64,000 nt of DNA from Graphiopsis chlorocephala (taxonomy: Eukaryota; Ascomycota; Dothideomycetes; Cladosporiales; Cladosporiaceae): the NCBI GenBank assembly GCA_022828445.1, contig JAIZZJ010000007.1, positions 620,001 through 684,000 of the forward strand, written 5' to 3'. Shown here piece after piece: positions 1 through 12,630 of the stretch. Under the pieces are notes generated by a model. The model was not told where the DNA came from. It did no database searches and saw nothing but the letters and a program-made list of their open reading frames with translations. The position numbers and the translations under genes were made by a program. Position 1 is the stretch's first letter. Every line of letters begins with the position of its first letter.

Positions 1-184
1 TGGAGACCTACGATCCGGTTTTCCCGGTGGGCCCATCGTTGGCTCTCGGTGAAAACAATTCGGTACATGAAACGCCATCTGGAATAGGCACGTACACGTA
101 CATCCTAACGCATTTCGATGGTAACCTTGTGGCCACGCTCCTGGAACCCTTTGTCCAATCAGGCGAACACCTTTGAAAGACCAG

Positions 185-751
185 TCAACAGATACGCAGT
201 GCGCTAGTTCTGAAACGAATCTTTTCCAATTTGGTCGCACCAAGAAGGCCATCGAGCTGATAGCTCTTGCGAATCTCAAGCGCACAATTGGTGGCAACAT
301 TGCTTTCAGCCTCAGAATGTCTGCACAAGACCTTGAACAGCTCTTCAGAATGAAAATCGAGAGTCAAGGAGCGCAGGTTTCTGCATGCAAGTGCCAGCGC
401 GATGTCGTTGTTCTTGGTGATGCTGGCATCGTGATACGGGAATCTCGAGAAGTAGGGGAAGTTCAGCGATGTGATCACACCATACCCGGTCTCGCAGAAG
501 GATTCGATACCGGTAAGATCAGTCGTTGACAGCCAAGCCTGGGGAGCAGCATTGCTCGGCCCACTGTGGATTTCCATGGTACACATCTTCAGGGCCACAA
601 GCAAACATTCACGGCGAAGCTGTATGTTGCCGGTGCGAGCAGCTTCTGGCAAGCGAATAGGGACCGAGCTTCGTCGAAGGAAGACTCTGATATTCTGCGG
701 ATTAGTCAAGTGCTCGAGGATAAGGCGTCTGATATCGTATGGGAGGCGCAT
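185..751 (-). CDS. conserved hypothetical protein, 3' end possibly decayed
   Basis: The open frame gives 188 residues. It starts at the first ATG after an in-frame TAG and opens with MRLPYDIRRLILEHL, a short F-box-like or 2EXR-like N-terminus common in small hypothetical proteins of Dothideomycetes. A leucine-rich middle part (CRNLRSLTLDFHSEEL, KLEKIRF) fits the same kind of protein. No catalytic motif is visible and I assign no function. Just past the stop (about 185 down to 90), another frame reads LTGLSKVFA, stop, LDKGFQERGHKVTIEMR, stop. This resembles a normal C-terminus for such proteins, so the stop at 185 may be a frameshifted end and the gene a decaying paralogue. An unrecognised 3' intron is the alternative. 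Plus-strand frames over the same region look like shadows. Confidence 0.55.
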   Translation of the reverse strand: MRLPYDIRRLILEHLTNPQNIRVFLRRSSVPIRLPEAARTGNIQLRRECLLVALKMCTMEIHSGPSNAAPQAWLSTTDLTGIESFCETGYGVITSLNFPYFSRFPYHDASITKNNDIALALACRNLRSLTLDFHSEELFKVLCRHSEAESNVATNCALEIRKSYQLDGLLGATKLEKIRFRTSALRIC

Positions 752-1622
752 GAGCTCAAATCGCTATTTTTCCTCGCCAAGGCGCTGGGCGAGGAAATCT
801 TGTGTAGCCTTGAGCTGCTGGCGAACTATGGGATATGTGCTTTCTCCGGTCTTGGCTGCGAGAGAAAACGTCTTCGTCATGTACAGTTCATCGACTTGGA
901 CAGTCTGCGCTCGGTGGCGTTAGCGGACAATTCGTACGACGCGATCTGGTTTTTGGAACGTTATACATACTTCGATACCAGCGGCCTGTGCACAGATCTG
1001 CGCGAAGCTCAAGTACGTTGATATGCTTGCACGCTTTGGAAGCTGCGCGGATCGGGCTCAATATTCCTGCGGTAGCTCAATGGCGGCGAGTCCTTCGTCT
1101 TCTCAAGTCCACGAGATGTTTTAAGAGTGCTTCGTGTCAAAGATCCAGCTCACGCTGCAGAGGTCGACCTCATACAGAAGCCACGACGTGAAACACCATA
1201 CCATACTGCTTTGTAGGGTAAAGGGTTCTCAGCAAACAATGAATTTGTCGTGTCACCAAACTTAGCTCGAGTCACCGTCAGGTTTGTGCGCCGTGGTGAA
1301 GACATGCTCGATCTATTCAAGGCGCCTCGAGGGCTCGATCATATTCCAGTAACAGCATCCATGCACCTATGTATGGAGTTGTGATGGATGGATAACCGTG
1401 ATCCCAAATGTTGGAGGAGTTGATGTCGAGCAGGCACAGAGGTGTCTTTCTTCGTGACATGCTCGTACCACTGACTGTTAACATTGTATCTCTTGCACTT
1501 GCCACTGATGTGTAATCGTCTGGAAATTACATATTCAACTCCTGATCTTTTTACTAAAAGTTACTGAGTGAGGACTTTGGTACAAATTACAACTAAATCT
1601 TAGACCAAGCGCAAAATTATCC
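752..1622. other. intergenic, no gene recognised
   Basis: The stretch between the small hypothetical gene and the ABCB stop codon holds only short frames on both strands without recognisable motifs. The last 100 bases before the ABCB stop are A+T-rich (around 1530-1620) and are probably its 3' UTR and poly(A) region. Confidence 0.5.
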
Positions 1623-4600
1623 TCAAGTCGCTGCCTTATCGAGTGCTTGACCTTTGCACATCTCGAAATAAATCCCCCGCTCCGCGATCAACGATTCGTG
1701 ATTGCCAACTTCGATGATTTTACCCGCTTGGAACACACAGATAGTGTCAGCGTCCTTGATTGTGCTCAAACGATGAGCCACCGCAACGGTAGTGCGAACC
1801 CCGTCCTTCGCAGCTTCCATGAGCGCTGCTTGAACGATCTTCTCGCTCTCTGTGTCGAGCGCTGAAGTTGCTTCATCCAACAGTAAGATCCTCGGGTTGC
1901 GAATGAGCGCTCTAGCGATTGCCACGCGCTGCCTTTGGCCGCCGGAGAGCTGTGTGCCGCGGTTTCCGAGGGGCGTGTTGAGGCCTTCGGGTAGTGACTT
2001 GACGAAGTCGAGGATGTTCGCACTCCTCAGAGCGTCTTCGACCTGAGTCTCGGTGGGCTCCATGGATTCGATGACACCCATTGAGACGTTCTCTCGAATA
2101 CTGCCAGAGTAGAGCACGGGTTCTTGCTGCACGAGGGCGATGCGTCGGCGATGCTCTCGTCGGCCGATATCAACGATGTTTTGGTTATTAATACTGATGG
2201 AACCAGAGGAAGGGTCGTAGAATCGTGCCAGCAGAGAAACCATGGTTGACTTGCCGCATCCAGAGGCTCCTACGAACGCCACGAACCTTCCAGCCGGGAC
2301 ATGCACGTTGATGTTCTTAATGACCTGGGCACGGGGTCTCGACGGGTAAGCGAACTCAAGAGAGTCGATTTCCACTGATGCAGGTTGGCCATGTGTCTTC
2401 TCGGCTCCGAATTCGCTATCATCGCCGTCATCCGATTTAGGCGTCTGAGTGCGAAGGTAGAAGATGTAGTTGGCTGCGGGAGTGGCCTTCGAGATGGATG
2501 TGCTGTACTGGAAGAACGACGCCACAGACTCTCCGCCGAGGACGATAGCGATGAAGACAACAAAGAATTGTTCTGTTGTGTATTCACCGGTGGAGACGAG
2601 CTTGCCACCGTACCAGAACCCCAAAGCCATGGCGCAGAAGTTTATGCTTTGTGTCAGAGAGAAGAAGATCATTGTGATAGAAAGAGATTTGATCGATCTT
2701 GATGCAACGACATTGAGGCGTCTCTCGTACTCATCGAGAATAGTCCTTTCGAGAACGAGCGAAGCGACTGTGCGGATAGCTGCAACTGCTTCTGCTGCAA
2801 TCGCTGCGCTGCCGGCGAATCGCTTGGTAGTATCGTCGTCCAGCTGCGTAGAGATTCGGATGCCGAAGTATCCACCTAGAATGAGAGGTGGCATGGCGCC
2901 AAATGTGCACACGAGGCCCAGTTTCCAGCCGTAAGCGATCCCGAGAATGGCACAAGATATAGTTGTTACCACGTTGTTGATGACCAAGCCTGCGTTGGCG
3001 CTGAGGAGTTCCTGCAAATCTGTGGCGCAACGAGCAAGGCGCGATGTCAAAGCTCCAGTGGCGTTCGACTCTTTGTCGAAGAAAGCGCTCGGCTGCTTCA
3101 CTGTGTTCTCGAACAGCTCCTGCCTGTACCGCCGAGTAACTTTTTGCGAGATCATGTTACAAGTGAAGCCAAGGGCAAAGTACAGGAAGAAGTTGGCGAT
3201 CGCCACGACGAAAAACATGAGCGCCCAGAAATTGCCTTCAGAGATTGCTTCGCTGCCAGTCATCTGGAAGACATTGAACGTCCGAGAGAACAGAACCGCC
3301 TGTACAGCGAGAGTTCCTCCGCCGAAGACGCTGACAACAGCTGTGATAGCATACAAGTACCATAGCGTTGGCTGTTCTCTGATGAGCAAGGCCAGGCACT
3401 TGAGGAGGCCATAGCCCATGGTCCCCGTTGCTTCAGGCTGGTCGCTTTGCACATGTGCGCTGCCAGAGGAGCTGACTGTCCGTTTGAGGGCGAGCTTGCG
3501 GAAGTGTTGATCATCTTCCTCGTTTGTCTCGTCGTCAGAGATTTCCTCTGACTCGCCCACAGGCTTCTCGGCCGCTCGTTCGAGGTCTTGTGAGAAAACT
3601 AGCCTGGCGTATGCACCGCCACGCGCGAGTAGCTCATTGTGGGTGCCTTGCTCGATAAGGCTGCCCTGGGACATCACGCAGATGTTGTCTGCTTTCTGGA
3701 TTGTGGAGAGCTTGTGAGCGATACTGATTGTCGTGCGGTTTGCGCTGACGTTGTCAAGCGCTTGCTGCACGATTTTCTCCGCTCTAGGGTCTAATGCGCT
3801 GGTAGCTTCGTCGAGTAGTAGGATTGGTGGATTGGAGATTATGCTCCGAGCGATAGCAATCCTCTGCTTTTGACCTGGGTTGATGTTGTCAGCGGTGTAT
3901 TCGTTGGCCAGACGCTGCTGCCGACATCTCGGAGATTGAGGTGCCTTATCAAAGATGCACAACTGAGAGTACGCGCATACAGACGACAGAGAACTGTTCA
4001 GGTACACTTACCTCCAGAGAGCATTCTAGCTCGTTCGCCAATCTGCGTGAAGTATCCTTCTGGCAGCTGTTCCACGAACTCGTGCGCGAAGGCATCCTTG
4101 CACGCGTCCTGAACCAATTGAAGCTTCTTCTCGGCACTGGCGTCCTCGTGCTCAGTGCCCAATAACCCGTAGGCAACATTGTCGAAGACCGTGCCACTAA
4201 ACAAAACAGGCTCTTGTTGTACGAGACGAATCTTTGTGCGAAGGTATCGAAGGTTCAGATCGCGGATGTTGTGGCCGTCAAGTGTTATGGACCCTGCGGT
4301 CTGGTCGTACCATCGCTCAAGAAGGGCAACGCATGTTGACTTTCCCGATCCACTCGCGCCGACAAGAGCTGTGGTCTTGCCGGCAGGAATGGAGAGGGAG
4401 AGGCCGCTGAGGACCTTGCTGTCCGGCCGGGAAGGGTACGAGAATACCACATCTTTCAACTCAATATTGCCTGTGCATTGCTCTGGTTTCAGACCATTAG
4501 TTGCCATGGGATCAATTTGAGAAGTTCTGTCGATCGTCTGGAAGAGCTCGATCGCGGCAGTCGCAGCTTTGGTGATGTTGAAGATTTGCATAATGACCGT

Positions 4601-6074
4601 TGTCATTGCTGTTGCTGCCACGATAAGAGCGAATATCACCCTGCCTCACGGTTAGCTGAAGTTCTCTCGGCAAAATTCTTGCTCACGGTATGCCGATATA
4701 TGTGTCCATCGGCCATTTGTCAATACCGACGATAGCAATGTGAGTCTGACTTACGTGATGATAGTACCTGGTTCAGGTATCTCACCGGTGATGTACATTT
4801 TGATTCCTTGCCAGAAAGCCAGCTGCAGAATTGAGGTCAGTATTACCATAAATCGGGTAGACGAAAACTAAATTTCTCGCAAAGCTGTAATTTGAGGAGA
4901 GCGTTAACTCTCTATCGAGGGACAAGTTCCGAAGGAAACTCTCTTTTAGACTCGCCAGCAGAATGAGAGTGAGACGTACTGCGAAGGATGTCAGCATAGT
5001 CTTCACAAAGATTGTTTTCGCCTTTGGAACATACCCCCGTAACCTGAATATACGCAGAAGAAACTGGTTGAGAACATGACACCGTAGTTGGGAGACTTCT
5101 TGTTTCCCAAGCGCTCTGTTTCAGCCAGAAGAGTATCATATTTCTTGAACATCAATGGTTGCAACCAGTATGCATGGACGGTTGCGATGCTGGAGAATAC
5201 TTCCTCGGCCATAAGGCCAGCCTCGGAGTATATCTTCGAGATCCCGGATTCCTGTATGATGTCGATTGTTGCGCTTATTCCGGTAACGACGACAATGGTA
5301 GGTAGGATACAAATGCAGATCAATGCAAGCTTCCATTGCACGACGAGAGCGATGACGAAAGCAGAGACCATAGTAGATACACTCTGGACGAGGAGCATGA
5401 GCTTATCACTTATTCCGTTGTTGATGTTGTTTCTATGCATGTTAGCGTGATCTCAACAATGATGAGTGATCTGTGCTGGATGTGATACCCGTTGGTTGTC
5501 ACTTTTACCGAAGGGCTACCGCCTTCTTTCGAGTCAAAGAAGCTGATATCTTGCCGGAGGAGACTCTGAAGGAAATCGAGTCGAAGCGCTTTTGTAGTCC
5601 TGATGGCAGCGATCGAGGCACCAAGCGAATAGACATAGACCAAGACAAACTTTGCAACAAAAAGGTAAACAAAGTAAAGCGTGAAGTATTCAACCTTGTC
5701 CATGTATCCAGAGGGGCTCAGTCTGCCCAGTGCGAAATCGTTGAAGGCTAAGAAGGGATGTCAGTAATCTTGCCATTGACTATGGGCATCATCAATGATT
5801 ACCCGTTACGAATTTGCCAAACACGATGTCCATGAGTGGCAGGGCAGTGCCTGCTGCAATGGCGGCCACCGTTGAGACAGTGTAGAGTATCCGACTAGTG
5901 TTATCCGTGTACGAGAAGACACGCTGTAGCCAAAGTCAGTTAACATGATCGTACATGTAGCTCCCATGAGCGACCCACCATATAACACTTGAAGCCGGAG
6001 GGCTTGGTCTCTTTCTCCTCTGAATTCCCCTGAGAGGAGACATGTCCGTTGGAGTCCTCTTTCGCGAGTGCCAT
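1623..6074 (-). CDS. ABCB-type full-length ABC transporter (multidrug / Ste6-like)
   Basis: This is a full transporter in TMD-NBD-TMD-NBD order, about 1,278 residues in seven exons: 6074-5979, 5923-5803, 5747-5489, 5432-5035, 4822-4755, 4640-4012 and one long exon from about 3874 to 1623. NBD1 has Walker A GASGSGKS, signature LSGGQKQ (split by an intron) and Walker B ILLLDEATSALD. NBD2 has GASGCGKST, LSGGQRQ and ILLLDEATSALD. All ATPase motifs are intact, so ATP-driven export of lipophilic compounds or peptides across the plasma membrane is expected from the family; the substrate is unknown. Start: ATG at 6074, then a short hydrophilic N-terminus before RVFSYTDN. Oddity: exons 1-4 sum to 874 bp (phase 1), but exon 5 (LAFWQGIKMY) needs phase 0. 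The junction lies in a G5 run (5034-5038), so a one-base indel or a sequencing error is likely. A Zn2Cys6 regulator is divergent from it. Confidence 0.9.
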
Positions 6075-6887
6075 TGTAACGGCGAATTAGTGTATGTGGT
6101 TCAGCAAATAGTCGCAAACGTTGTCCAGGACATGAGACTGATTTTGATGGTTGGCATCACATTTCACGGTGGCCGCGGATCCAGCGCACGTCCTACCTGA
6201 AGGCCTATATCGGTTTTGCACCAGGTGGAATGCGATACAAGCGGTATCTCCGTATGTGTGGCTTCCAGCTCCTATTGCACCGCTATACGAGTGAGGGTTT
6301 TCGCATTGAAAGCGACACCAGAGCGATCGGTTTCCCGTTCGAGCGACATGACGCTTGGAGGCGCTGCATCAACCAACCAGAGAGGGGAATCGCTGAAAGC
6401 GATCCACAGAATCAAAGCACGCTTGTGAGCGCCCAGCCTGGAGCTCTGCTGGATCCGAGATGCGACGCCTGGGCCGTGCCATCAAAGGCGTCGCGGAGAA
6501 GATCAAAGTTTCCACTGCATTGGAGTGTGTACATATTGTCTGGTACAGTCATCTCGCCCCTGCCCAACATTCGGTCTTGTACGTTTGGCGCGATACTGGA
6601 TAGATACTGGATGCCTACCTTGTGCTGCATAGTTGGCTAGCCGTCAGCATGATGACCTCTATAGGGAATGCAAAGATCCGATCATGTCTCCCTTCCTCAT
6701 TTGGTGACGCGATTTATGACTTCCGCGTGTTCCCGCCGACATGCTCTTCGGTGCCGTTCGGCCCCGATGTGCACCACTCTGTCTTCCTCAGTCGCGACTC
6801 ACTTCACCAGGCAGCCGTGATCTCCTGATCAATATACTTGTGCCGGATCTAGTCCCGTCCTAAGGCGCCTTCCGTCGTGTCGTTATC
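6075..6887. promoter_or_regulatory. shared divergent promoter, ABCB transporter / Zn2Cys6 regulator
   Basis: These 813 bp lie between the ATG of the minus-strand ABCB gene (6074) and the ATG of the plus-strand regulator (6888). Only short frames without motifs occur here. The head-to-head layout makes it the likely control region of both genes. I did not identify a specific operator. Confidence 0.45.
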
Positions 6888-9273
6888 ATGTCGCAAACAG
6901 ATTCGGGTCCCGCGCTCACGCGCGCAGTACGTTACCATCCAAGCAAGCCATGTTCAGCTTCTTGTGCCGAATCAAAGGGGACGTCGTGCTAATGGTCAAA
7001 ACCACAGTGTGACGCCTGCAAGCACAGAAAAGTCCGCTGCGACAAAGGTTCCCCTTGTTCGAACTGTAAAAGTAGCGGTGCAAGTAAGTATCCACCTGGA
7101 ACTGAGCACGTGATATCAAAACCACTGACATTATATACAGCGTGCCGCACGTCACGCAACGATGAAAAGGAGCCACGATCAAGAGTCATTATCACGAAAG
7201 AATAGTATGCTAAAGTTTTGGCGCTCTTAGACAAGAGTCTGCTGACTGACGCCTTCAACAGTGAGAAAAAGATCGACCGCATAGGTGATCGTTTAGCCAA
7301 CATCGAATCATATCTCAAACGAATGCCAGCAGCGTCCAGCCCTGCATCTCAGACAAATATTCATAGCTTGGCTCAAACACCAGTGCCCGCTTTCGCATCT
7401 CCCGGTGCCCACAGTCTGTCAGGATCCTCCGGTATTCTTGTAGAGCACACTGGGGCGACGACTGAAACCTTCGATGCCACTCATAACACCCATTCTATCC
7501 ATGCGAGCAAAGTGATAGAGCAAGCTGTCGGTGAGAGCTCAAGCATGAATCGCAACCCGGCTCTGACCAGCGCGCTGGCTTCGTTGAAGTCCTTGCTGGG
7601 TGGCATCAACGAGAACCCGAACACAGCAGATCTGAGCAAGACGCTTTGGAGTCGTCCACTGGAAAAGGCTCCTCCGCCATCTCGCAATGAAATCTACGAG
7701 ATTCTCAGAAGAGCCGATAGTGAGTTTGGCGGAACAGTCATAAGATTTCACTGACCATCGGCACAGGCAGCTTGATCCTCACATTCTTCCCGGTTGTCTC
7801 GCTCGGCCCGCTGAAGCAGAAATGCGAAGACATGTTTAATCACCCAAAAGAATGCGGACCTATCAGACGCACTCTGGTTTTCGGGGTCTTATTCGAGCTT
7901 TGTATCGAGTTTTCCGAGGACAGAAGCGATGCTGCGCTTGCACAGCGTTACTCCGTACTCGCAAGGATCTTCCTTGCAAAGCTCGAAAAAGCTATTGCTG
8001 ACCTACCGCTTATCATGAAGCCAAGCGCGGAGGCAATCACTGCACTCATAATGGCAGTAAGTTCTGATTGCAGTATCGACTCCTTGTGTTACGCAATACT
8101 AACAGCTCAAAGGCAACATCAGCGATCGACTTATGTAAGCCCTACTTGGCCTTGTCGGTCACCTCGCAAGCTGCGTCGATGGTAATCTCACTTGGCTACA
8201 ACCGACTCTCATCGATGCAGAACGATACCGAGCAGCAGCGACAGCAGAAGATATATCTATTCTGGATGGTGTATATCTTCGACACCAGCTTTTCGATCCG
8301 TCTTGGGCGTTCCCCGCTGATACGAGACCACGATATTACGGTTCCGATGGTGACGGATGCCGGCATGGTACCAAAAGCATTTGTCAGCGTGTTGCAGTAT
8401 TGGATTGAGCTGGGCAGAGTGCAGTGCCAGGCTGTGGAACATCTGCTCTCTCCAGCCGCGCTACAACAACCGCCTGGGGAGCGATCGAGACGAGCAGCAA
8501 GCCTTGTCGTACGCTTGCAAGAGGTGTGGGATGCTCGCGACCTTTCCGGGATCTCACAGATACCTACGAGCTCACCGACGTCATACATGCACCTTCTTCG
8601 AGAATCGGATGCCATCATGCACTATAGCACAGTTGCTCTTGTGCAACACGCCACGATGTCAGCTCAAACCGGAACATCTCCTGCTCTCGAGGCCGCCCGG
8701 CATGCACTATGGCTTTCCATCGAGATCAAGAGAGCTAACAAGGACCTGCCGGAGACTATGTGGAGCTCACATTGCCATTGGACTCTTCTTCACGCGCCAT
8801 TTACGCCATTCACAGTCACATTCTGCCACATCATTGCCAACCCGACAAACGCGAGTGATGATCTGCGTCTACTGGCTGACTTCGTTGCAACCTTGCAATC
8901 ACTCAGTCACCTTTCCGAGGGCGTTGCTAAGCTCTGCCGCTTATGCGACGTCTTCCAGAGAGTCGCGGATCTGTACGTTCAGGCAAAGGCACAGGAGGCT
9001 ACGCGCATCACTCTGCAGAACAACAGCGCTAAACCGCCAACCCAGCCATCCATGCAACCGGCTATAAACGACATCGATGGATACTTGTCCGCCATCGGGT
9101 TCGCACCACCACCAGCAACAGAAACCTTCGCCAATAGCGCAACGGGCAACGACCAATTTGATGCCAGTTATCTCAACGACTGGTTCTATGGCAACAGCTC
9201 GCTCATGGGATTACTGGAGCAGGACATAAATTACGAATTGCCGGACCTCAATTTCATGTCAGCTCAACAATAA
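6888..9273 (+). CDS. Zn2Cys6 fungal transcription factor
   Basis: Six exons (6888-6926, 7008-7083, 7141-7204, 7262-7719, 7767-8056, 8113-9273) sum to 2,088 bp in phase, giving 695 residues. After a 13-residue leader comes the binuclear zinc cluster CDACKHRKVRCDKGSPC, then NCKSSGAACR, with six cysteines in the usual spacing. A short linker and a possible coiled segment (YEKKIDRIGDRLANIESYLK) follow. The C-terminal half has the fungal-specific TF domain, including SQAASMVISLGYNR and YLFWMVYIFDTSFSIRLGRS. The family binds CGG-containing DNA sites in the nucleus. The divergent ABCB transporter is the obvious candidate target, which is inference. The intron at 7205-7261 is needed to remove an in-frame TAG and joins ITKE to YEKK. 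Confidence 0.88.
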
Positions 9274-9522
9274 ATTCGCGCTCACTGGTTTGAAATACAT
9301 ATTGTGTAAAGAGGGCTGTAGACCTCCTTCACTTCCGCCAAACAATCGTCTTCGCGGTCTCATTCTCTTGGAAAGAAGAGGTTGCTGTTCAACACTACTC
9401 CGGTGGCCAGAGCTACAAGAAGTTACAAACAGAATGTCTTCTCAGCTGGAAGCACTATGAGTCCATAGACCCGCTGAACCAAAGCAAGATACATGGCACC
9501 CTGAATCAAGGGAAAGCAAAAG

Positions 9523-11431
9523 CTAGGCCCTCCAGCGGAAACTAGGGTGCTTCCAGTCCAGATCTGCGAGAGCCTTGTCATCCAATCCAGCAAGCTCAGC
9601 ATCGACGTCCTTTTTATCGCGCTTGCTATTGTTCCATTTCATGTAGAACATCAAGGCGACGCTCAGGATCAAGATCGTCGAGGAAGTGCCCAGGTTCAAG
9701 CCGTTACCGATCGGGAAGTTGGGTGCATCCTGCGGCACGAAAGCCCATGTGGAGATCAAACCACCAACGTTGCCTGTGTATCGTTAGCACGGTCAAAGCG
9801 AGGAGAATACATCTTGACGCACCGAACATCACGTTTGTGCCAATGGCAGAAGCACGCGCCGTGTCGGACAGCACGTTTGCGGAGACCTGAGCATTGCAGA
9901 GCGCTCCGAAGGAGAAGGCTCCTGCGGTGATGAGGAATGTTGCGCCATAGCGTACTTGACCATCTGTGGAGGCGAGAAACATGATATATCCCACCATTAT
10001 CAGCGGCGCCGATATGATCAGGAAGATGTTCCGTCGGTCGAAGCGCCATGACAGGAAGGGGAACAAGACTGTGAAGAATGCTCCGACGATATAAGGTGGC
10101 ACAGTTCGGAGTTGCTGGTGGACGACCGTGGTGCCGGGGTAAATCGTCTGGAGATGCATTAGCTCAAAGTCACATTTGCTGTGAGCCCAGGTTGAGATGG
10201 TGTTCAAAGGACTCACCCTCACGATGGTCGGCAAGAAGAAAGCCAGACCCTGCACTGTAACATTATCTAGAAGGAAGATCATCGAGGTCGCCAGGACGAC
10301 TGGGTTGAAGATTCCCCTCATGAGTTTCTTGCTGTCCATCTTGTCCAGGACCTCAGTTGCACCCACGCGCTCAGACTTGACGCGAGCAATGGCCAGCTCA
10401 CGTTCTTCAGCCGACAGCCATCTCGCCGTCGCCGGACGATCTGTCAACGTGAAGAATGCGATAATGGCTAGGCCGCAGGTAATGATTCCTTCAATGATGA
10501 AGATCATGCGCCAAGTCTTAAGACTGCCCACGCCGTCAAGCGTAAGGATTCCAGAGGCAAGTAGACCGCCGAAAGCACCTGCCAATGGCGCCATGACAAT
10601 GTACAAGGAGAGTCTGAAGGCGAGTTCGCTGCGGCGGTACCAACGGGACATATAGTAGGCAATGCCGGGCAGCATGCCAGCCTCGAAAATCCCTAACGAG
10701 TGTTAGGATCATGTTTTCATGCCTTTTAGGGGAAATGGATCCCTACCAAGGAGGAAGCGTACAGCACAGACTTGAGAGAATGTGTGGACGAACGCGGTTC
10801 CGAGCGAGCAGATTCCGAAGGCCAAAGTTGTAGCTGGGAGGAACCAGCCTGGGCCCATCTTCTTGCACAAGATGTTCAAGGGAATCTCGAAAATGATGTA
10901 CGAGACGTAGAACACACTGAGGACTGCGTTGTAGTCTGTGAAGTGGTCAGTGTTGGTTGTTTATTTTCTAGGCGATCTCGAGAGCATACCGTAGCCTGTG
11001 AGTTTCAAGTCTTTCTCGAGACCTGCGAGTCTAGCGTTGCCTTTGTAATGTCAGTTGCGTGCTCCGACTCTATCGTTAAGCGGATATGCTCACCGATATT
11101 TGCTCTGTCAATGAAGCAGAACTAAATCGTGGTCAGTACGATACTATTATCCATGTCACATTCGAACGTGACGAACCAAGTAGAGCAATGCCACTGTGGG
11201 CACAATCATTAGGTCAATCTTCAGCCTGAGCTTGCGCTCCGCTGCTTGGTCGAGTTGAAACAACGGTTGTCCATATCTAGCGATATGTTAACAAGGCTAA
11301 AATCATTATATGAGCTTTCGAACAACTCACTGATCTGTTGCCACATTTCCACGGGCAGCAATAGCGTGTGTATCATGTTCTGCATACTCCTTTTCGGATA
11401 CACCGTGCTTGCCACTGAGCTCGGCCATCAT
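9523..11431 (-). CDS. MFS permease, Dal5/ACS (anion:cation symporter) family
   Basis: This is a multi-exon major facilitator protein, with about 12 membrane helices expected. From the ATG at 11431 (MMAELSGKHGVSEKEYAEHD) the exons join in phase through LLYLFCFIDRANIGNAR, which is the characteristic Dal5/Tna1-family helix 1. Then come SVFYVSYIIFEIPLNILCKK, GIFEAGMLPGIAYYMSRWY, WRMIFIIEGIITCGLAI and a C-terminus ending KHPSFRWRA. Family members import allantoate, nicotinate, pantothenate, biotin or related organic anions at the plasma membrane; the substrate here cannot be fixed from sequence. The gene is convergent with the Zn2Cys6 regulator, with about 250 bp between the stop codons. Several introns are short (50-70 bp) with clean GT-AG ends. 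I see no break in the frame. Confidence 0.85.
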
Positions 11432-12630
11432 GATCTTCGGGTGCCACGTTCACAGATTCCTGGTACACACGTGCGAGGTGAGACACAAAGATTGAGGAGA
11501 GTAAGGAAAACGCGAAAGCCCCGGCGCGTGGTCAGTCGAAGTATATCAGTCGCCATACCTCCTAGCACCACCGAACCGCGGCTCCCATTCTCGGCCTCTC
11601 CCAAGACCTAAACATCGCTCTCCTATCGTGCGTGCCCTAGTCATCACTCTTCGCCTCCGCCTCCCCCAGACTGGCCCAGGGCGCCCAAGGCCCCAGAGCA
11701 TCCACTTCCCCACGCAGCCACTGCATCGCCAAGTCGCGCTACTCCAGTCATTGGGAGTGCCACGTGCGCTCATTGGACACTGGTAACCGTCGACAGAGCC
11801 CTAATGCCTCCAACATACTCTGGCAGAGCTGTACGGCAGATGACATGGGGTAAATCTTCTGCCTTTGGCTTTTTGATACCACCCATCTAATCAACTTGAC
11901 CTTTCTTGATGTTTGAGCAGAGCGTTTGGATCAGTTGCCAGATATAGCAGCCGAAATGATGCTTCTTGGCCTGCACTAGGGGCGCCCCGGCTAGACTATC
12001 GAGCGGAACTCTGGAGAAACGGTTCCTTGGGGCTCCGTGCACAACGAAGTGCTCACAATAGGGCTGCGCAATGCGTTTGATGACCGATCACTCTGGTGAG
12101 AAGATCTCAACACAATTTTTGGTCTATCCGACTAGAATTTTCACGAGAGGCAGAAACCCTCCGACCAAATGGCGGGGTGGTCGCCTTGATATTCTCGAGC
12201 AACAGGCATCGTCATTATTTTGGTTGGGCTCTCCCAACATGAAACAAACCTACATTGACGGCATAAAGCTACTAAGTTGACTATCACAATGTCGTCATAT
12301 TATCTGACAAACGAACTCCGCCGTTCGTATAAGACAAGGCTGGTTGATAGGACAATACCAGCATCGATAACTAGAATGCCACTCCTCAGGAGAGATTGAC
12401 TTATCTTTGAGATTCCCCATCGAGACGCTAAACCCTTGGGCATTCGTAACGAGTTCTTGGCAGGAGATCGTTGAGCTTGTATATTGCTCCTAGAAAGCAT
12501 GTTTTTAGGACGTGTGTTGCCCTGGCTATCTTGTCGAGAGTGATGAACAGAGCCAACTTCGATGAACAGCTCTTACACATTCAACTATGACTTCTTACTC
12601 TTCGTGGCTCCGACTATTGCTCTGCTGCTT
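11432..12630. other. intergenic, no gene recognised
   Basis: About 1.2 kb between the Dal5-type permease start and the SSU1-like stop. Frames of up to about 75 codons exist (for example an Arg/Trp-rich one at 11546-11773 minus), but none has a family motif or sensible composition. It probably contains the permease promoter and the 3' UTR of the neighbouring gene. Confidence 0.5.

Noticed and set aside
6230..6640. 136-codon plus-strand frame between the ABCB gene and the regulator
   Set aside because: No motif, it overlaps other frames, and it lies where the shared promoter is expected.
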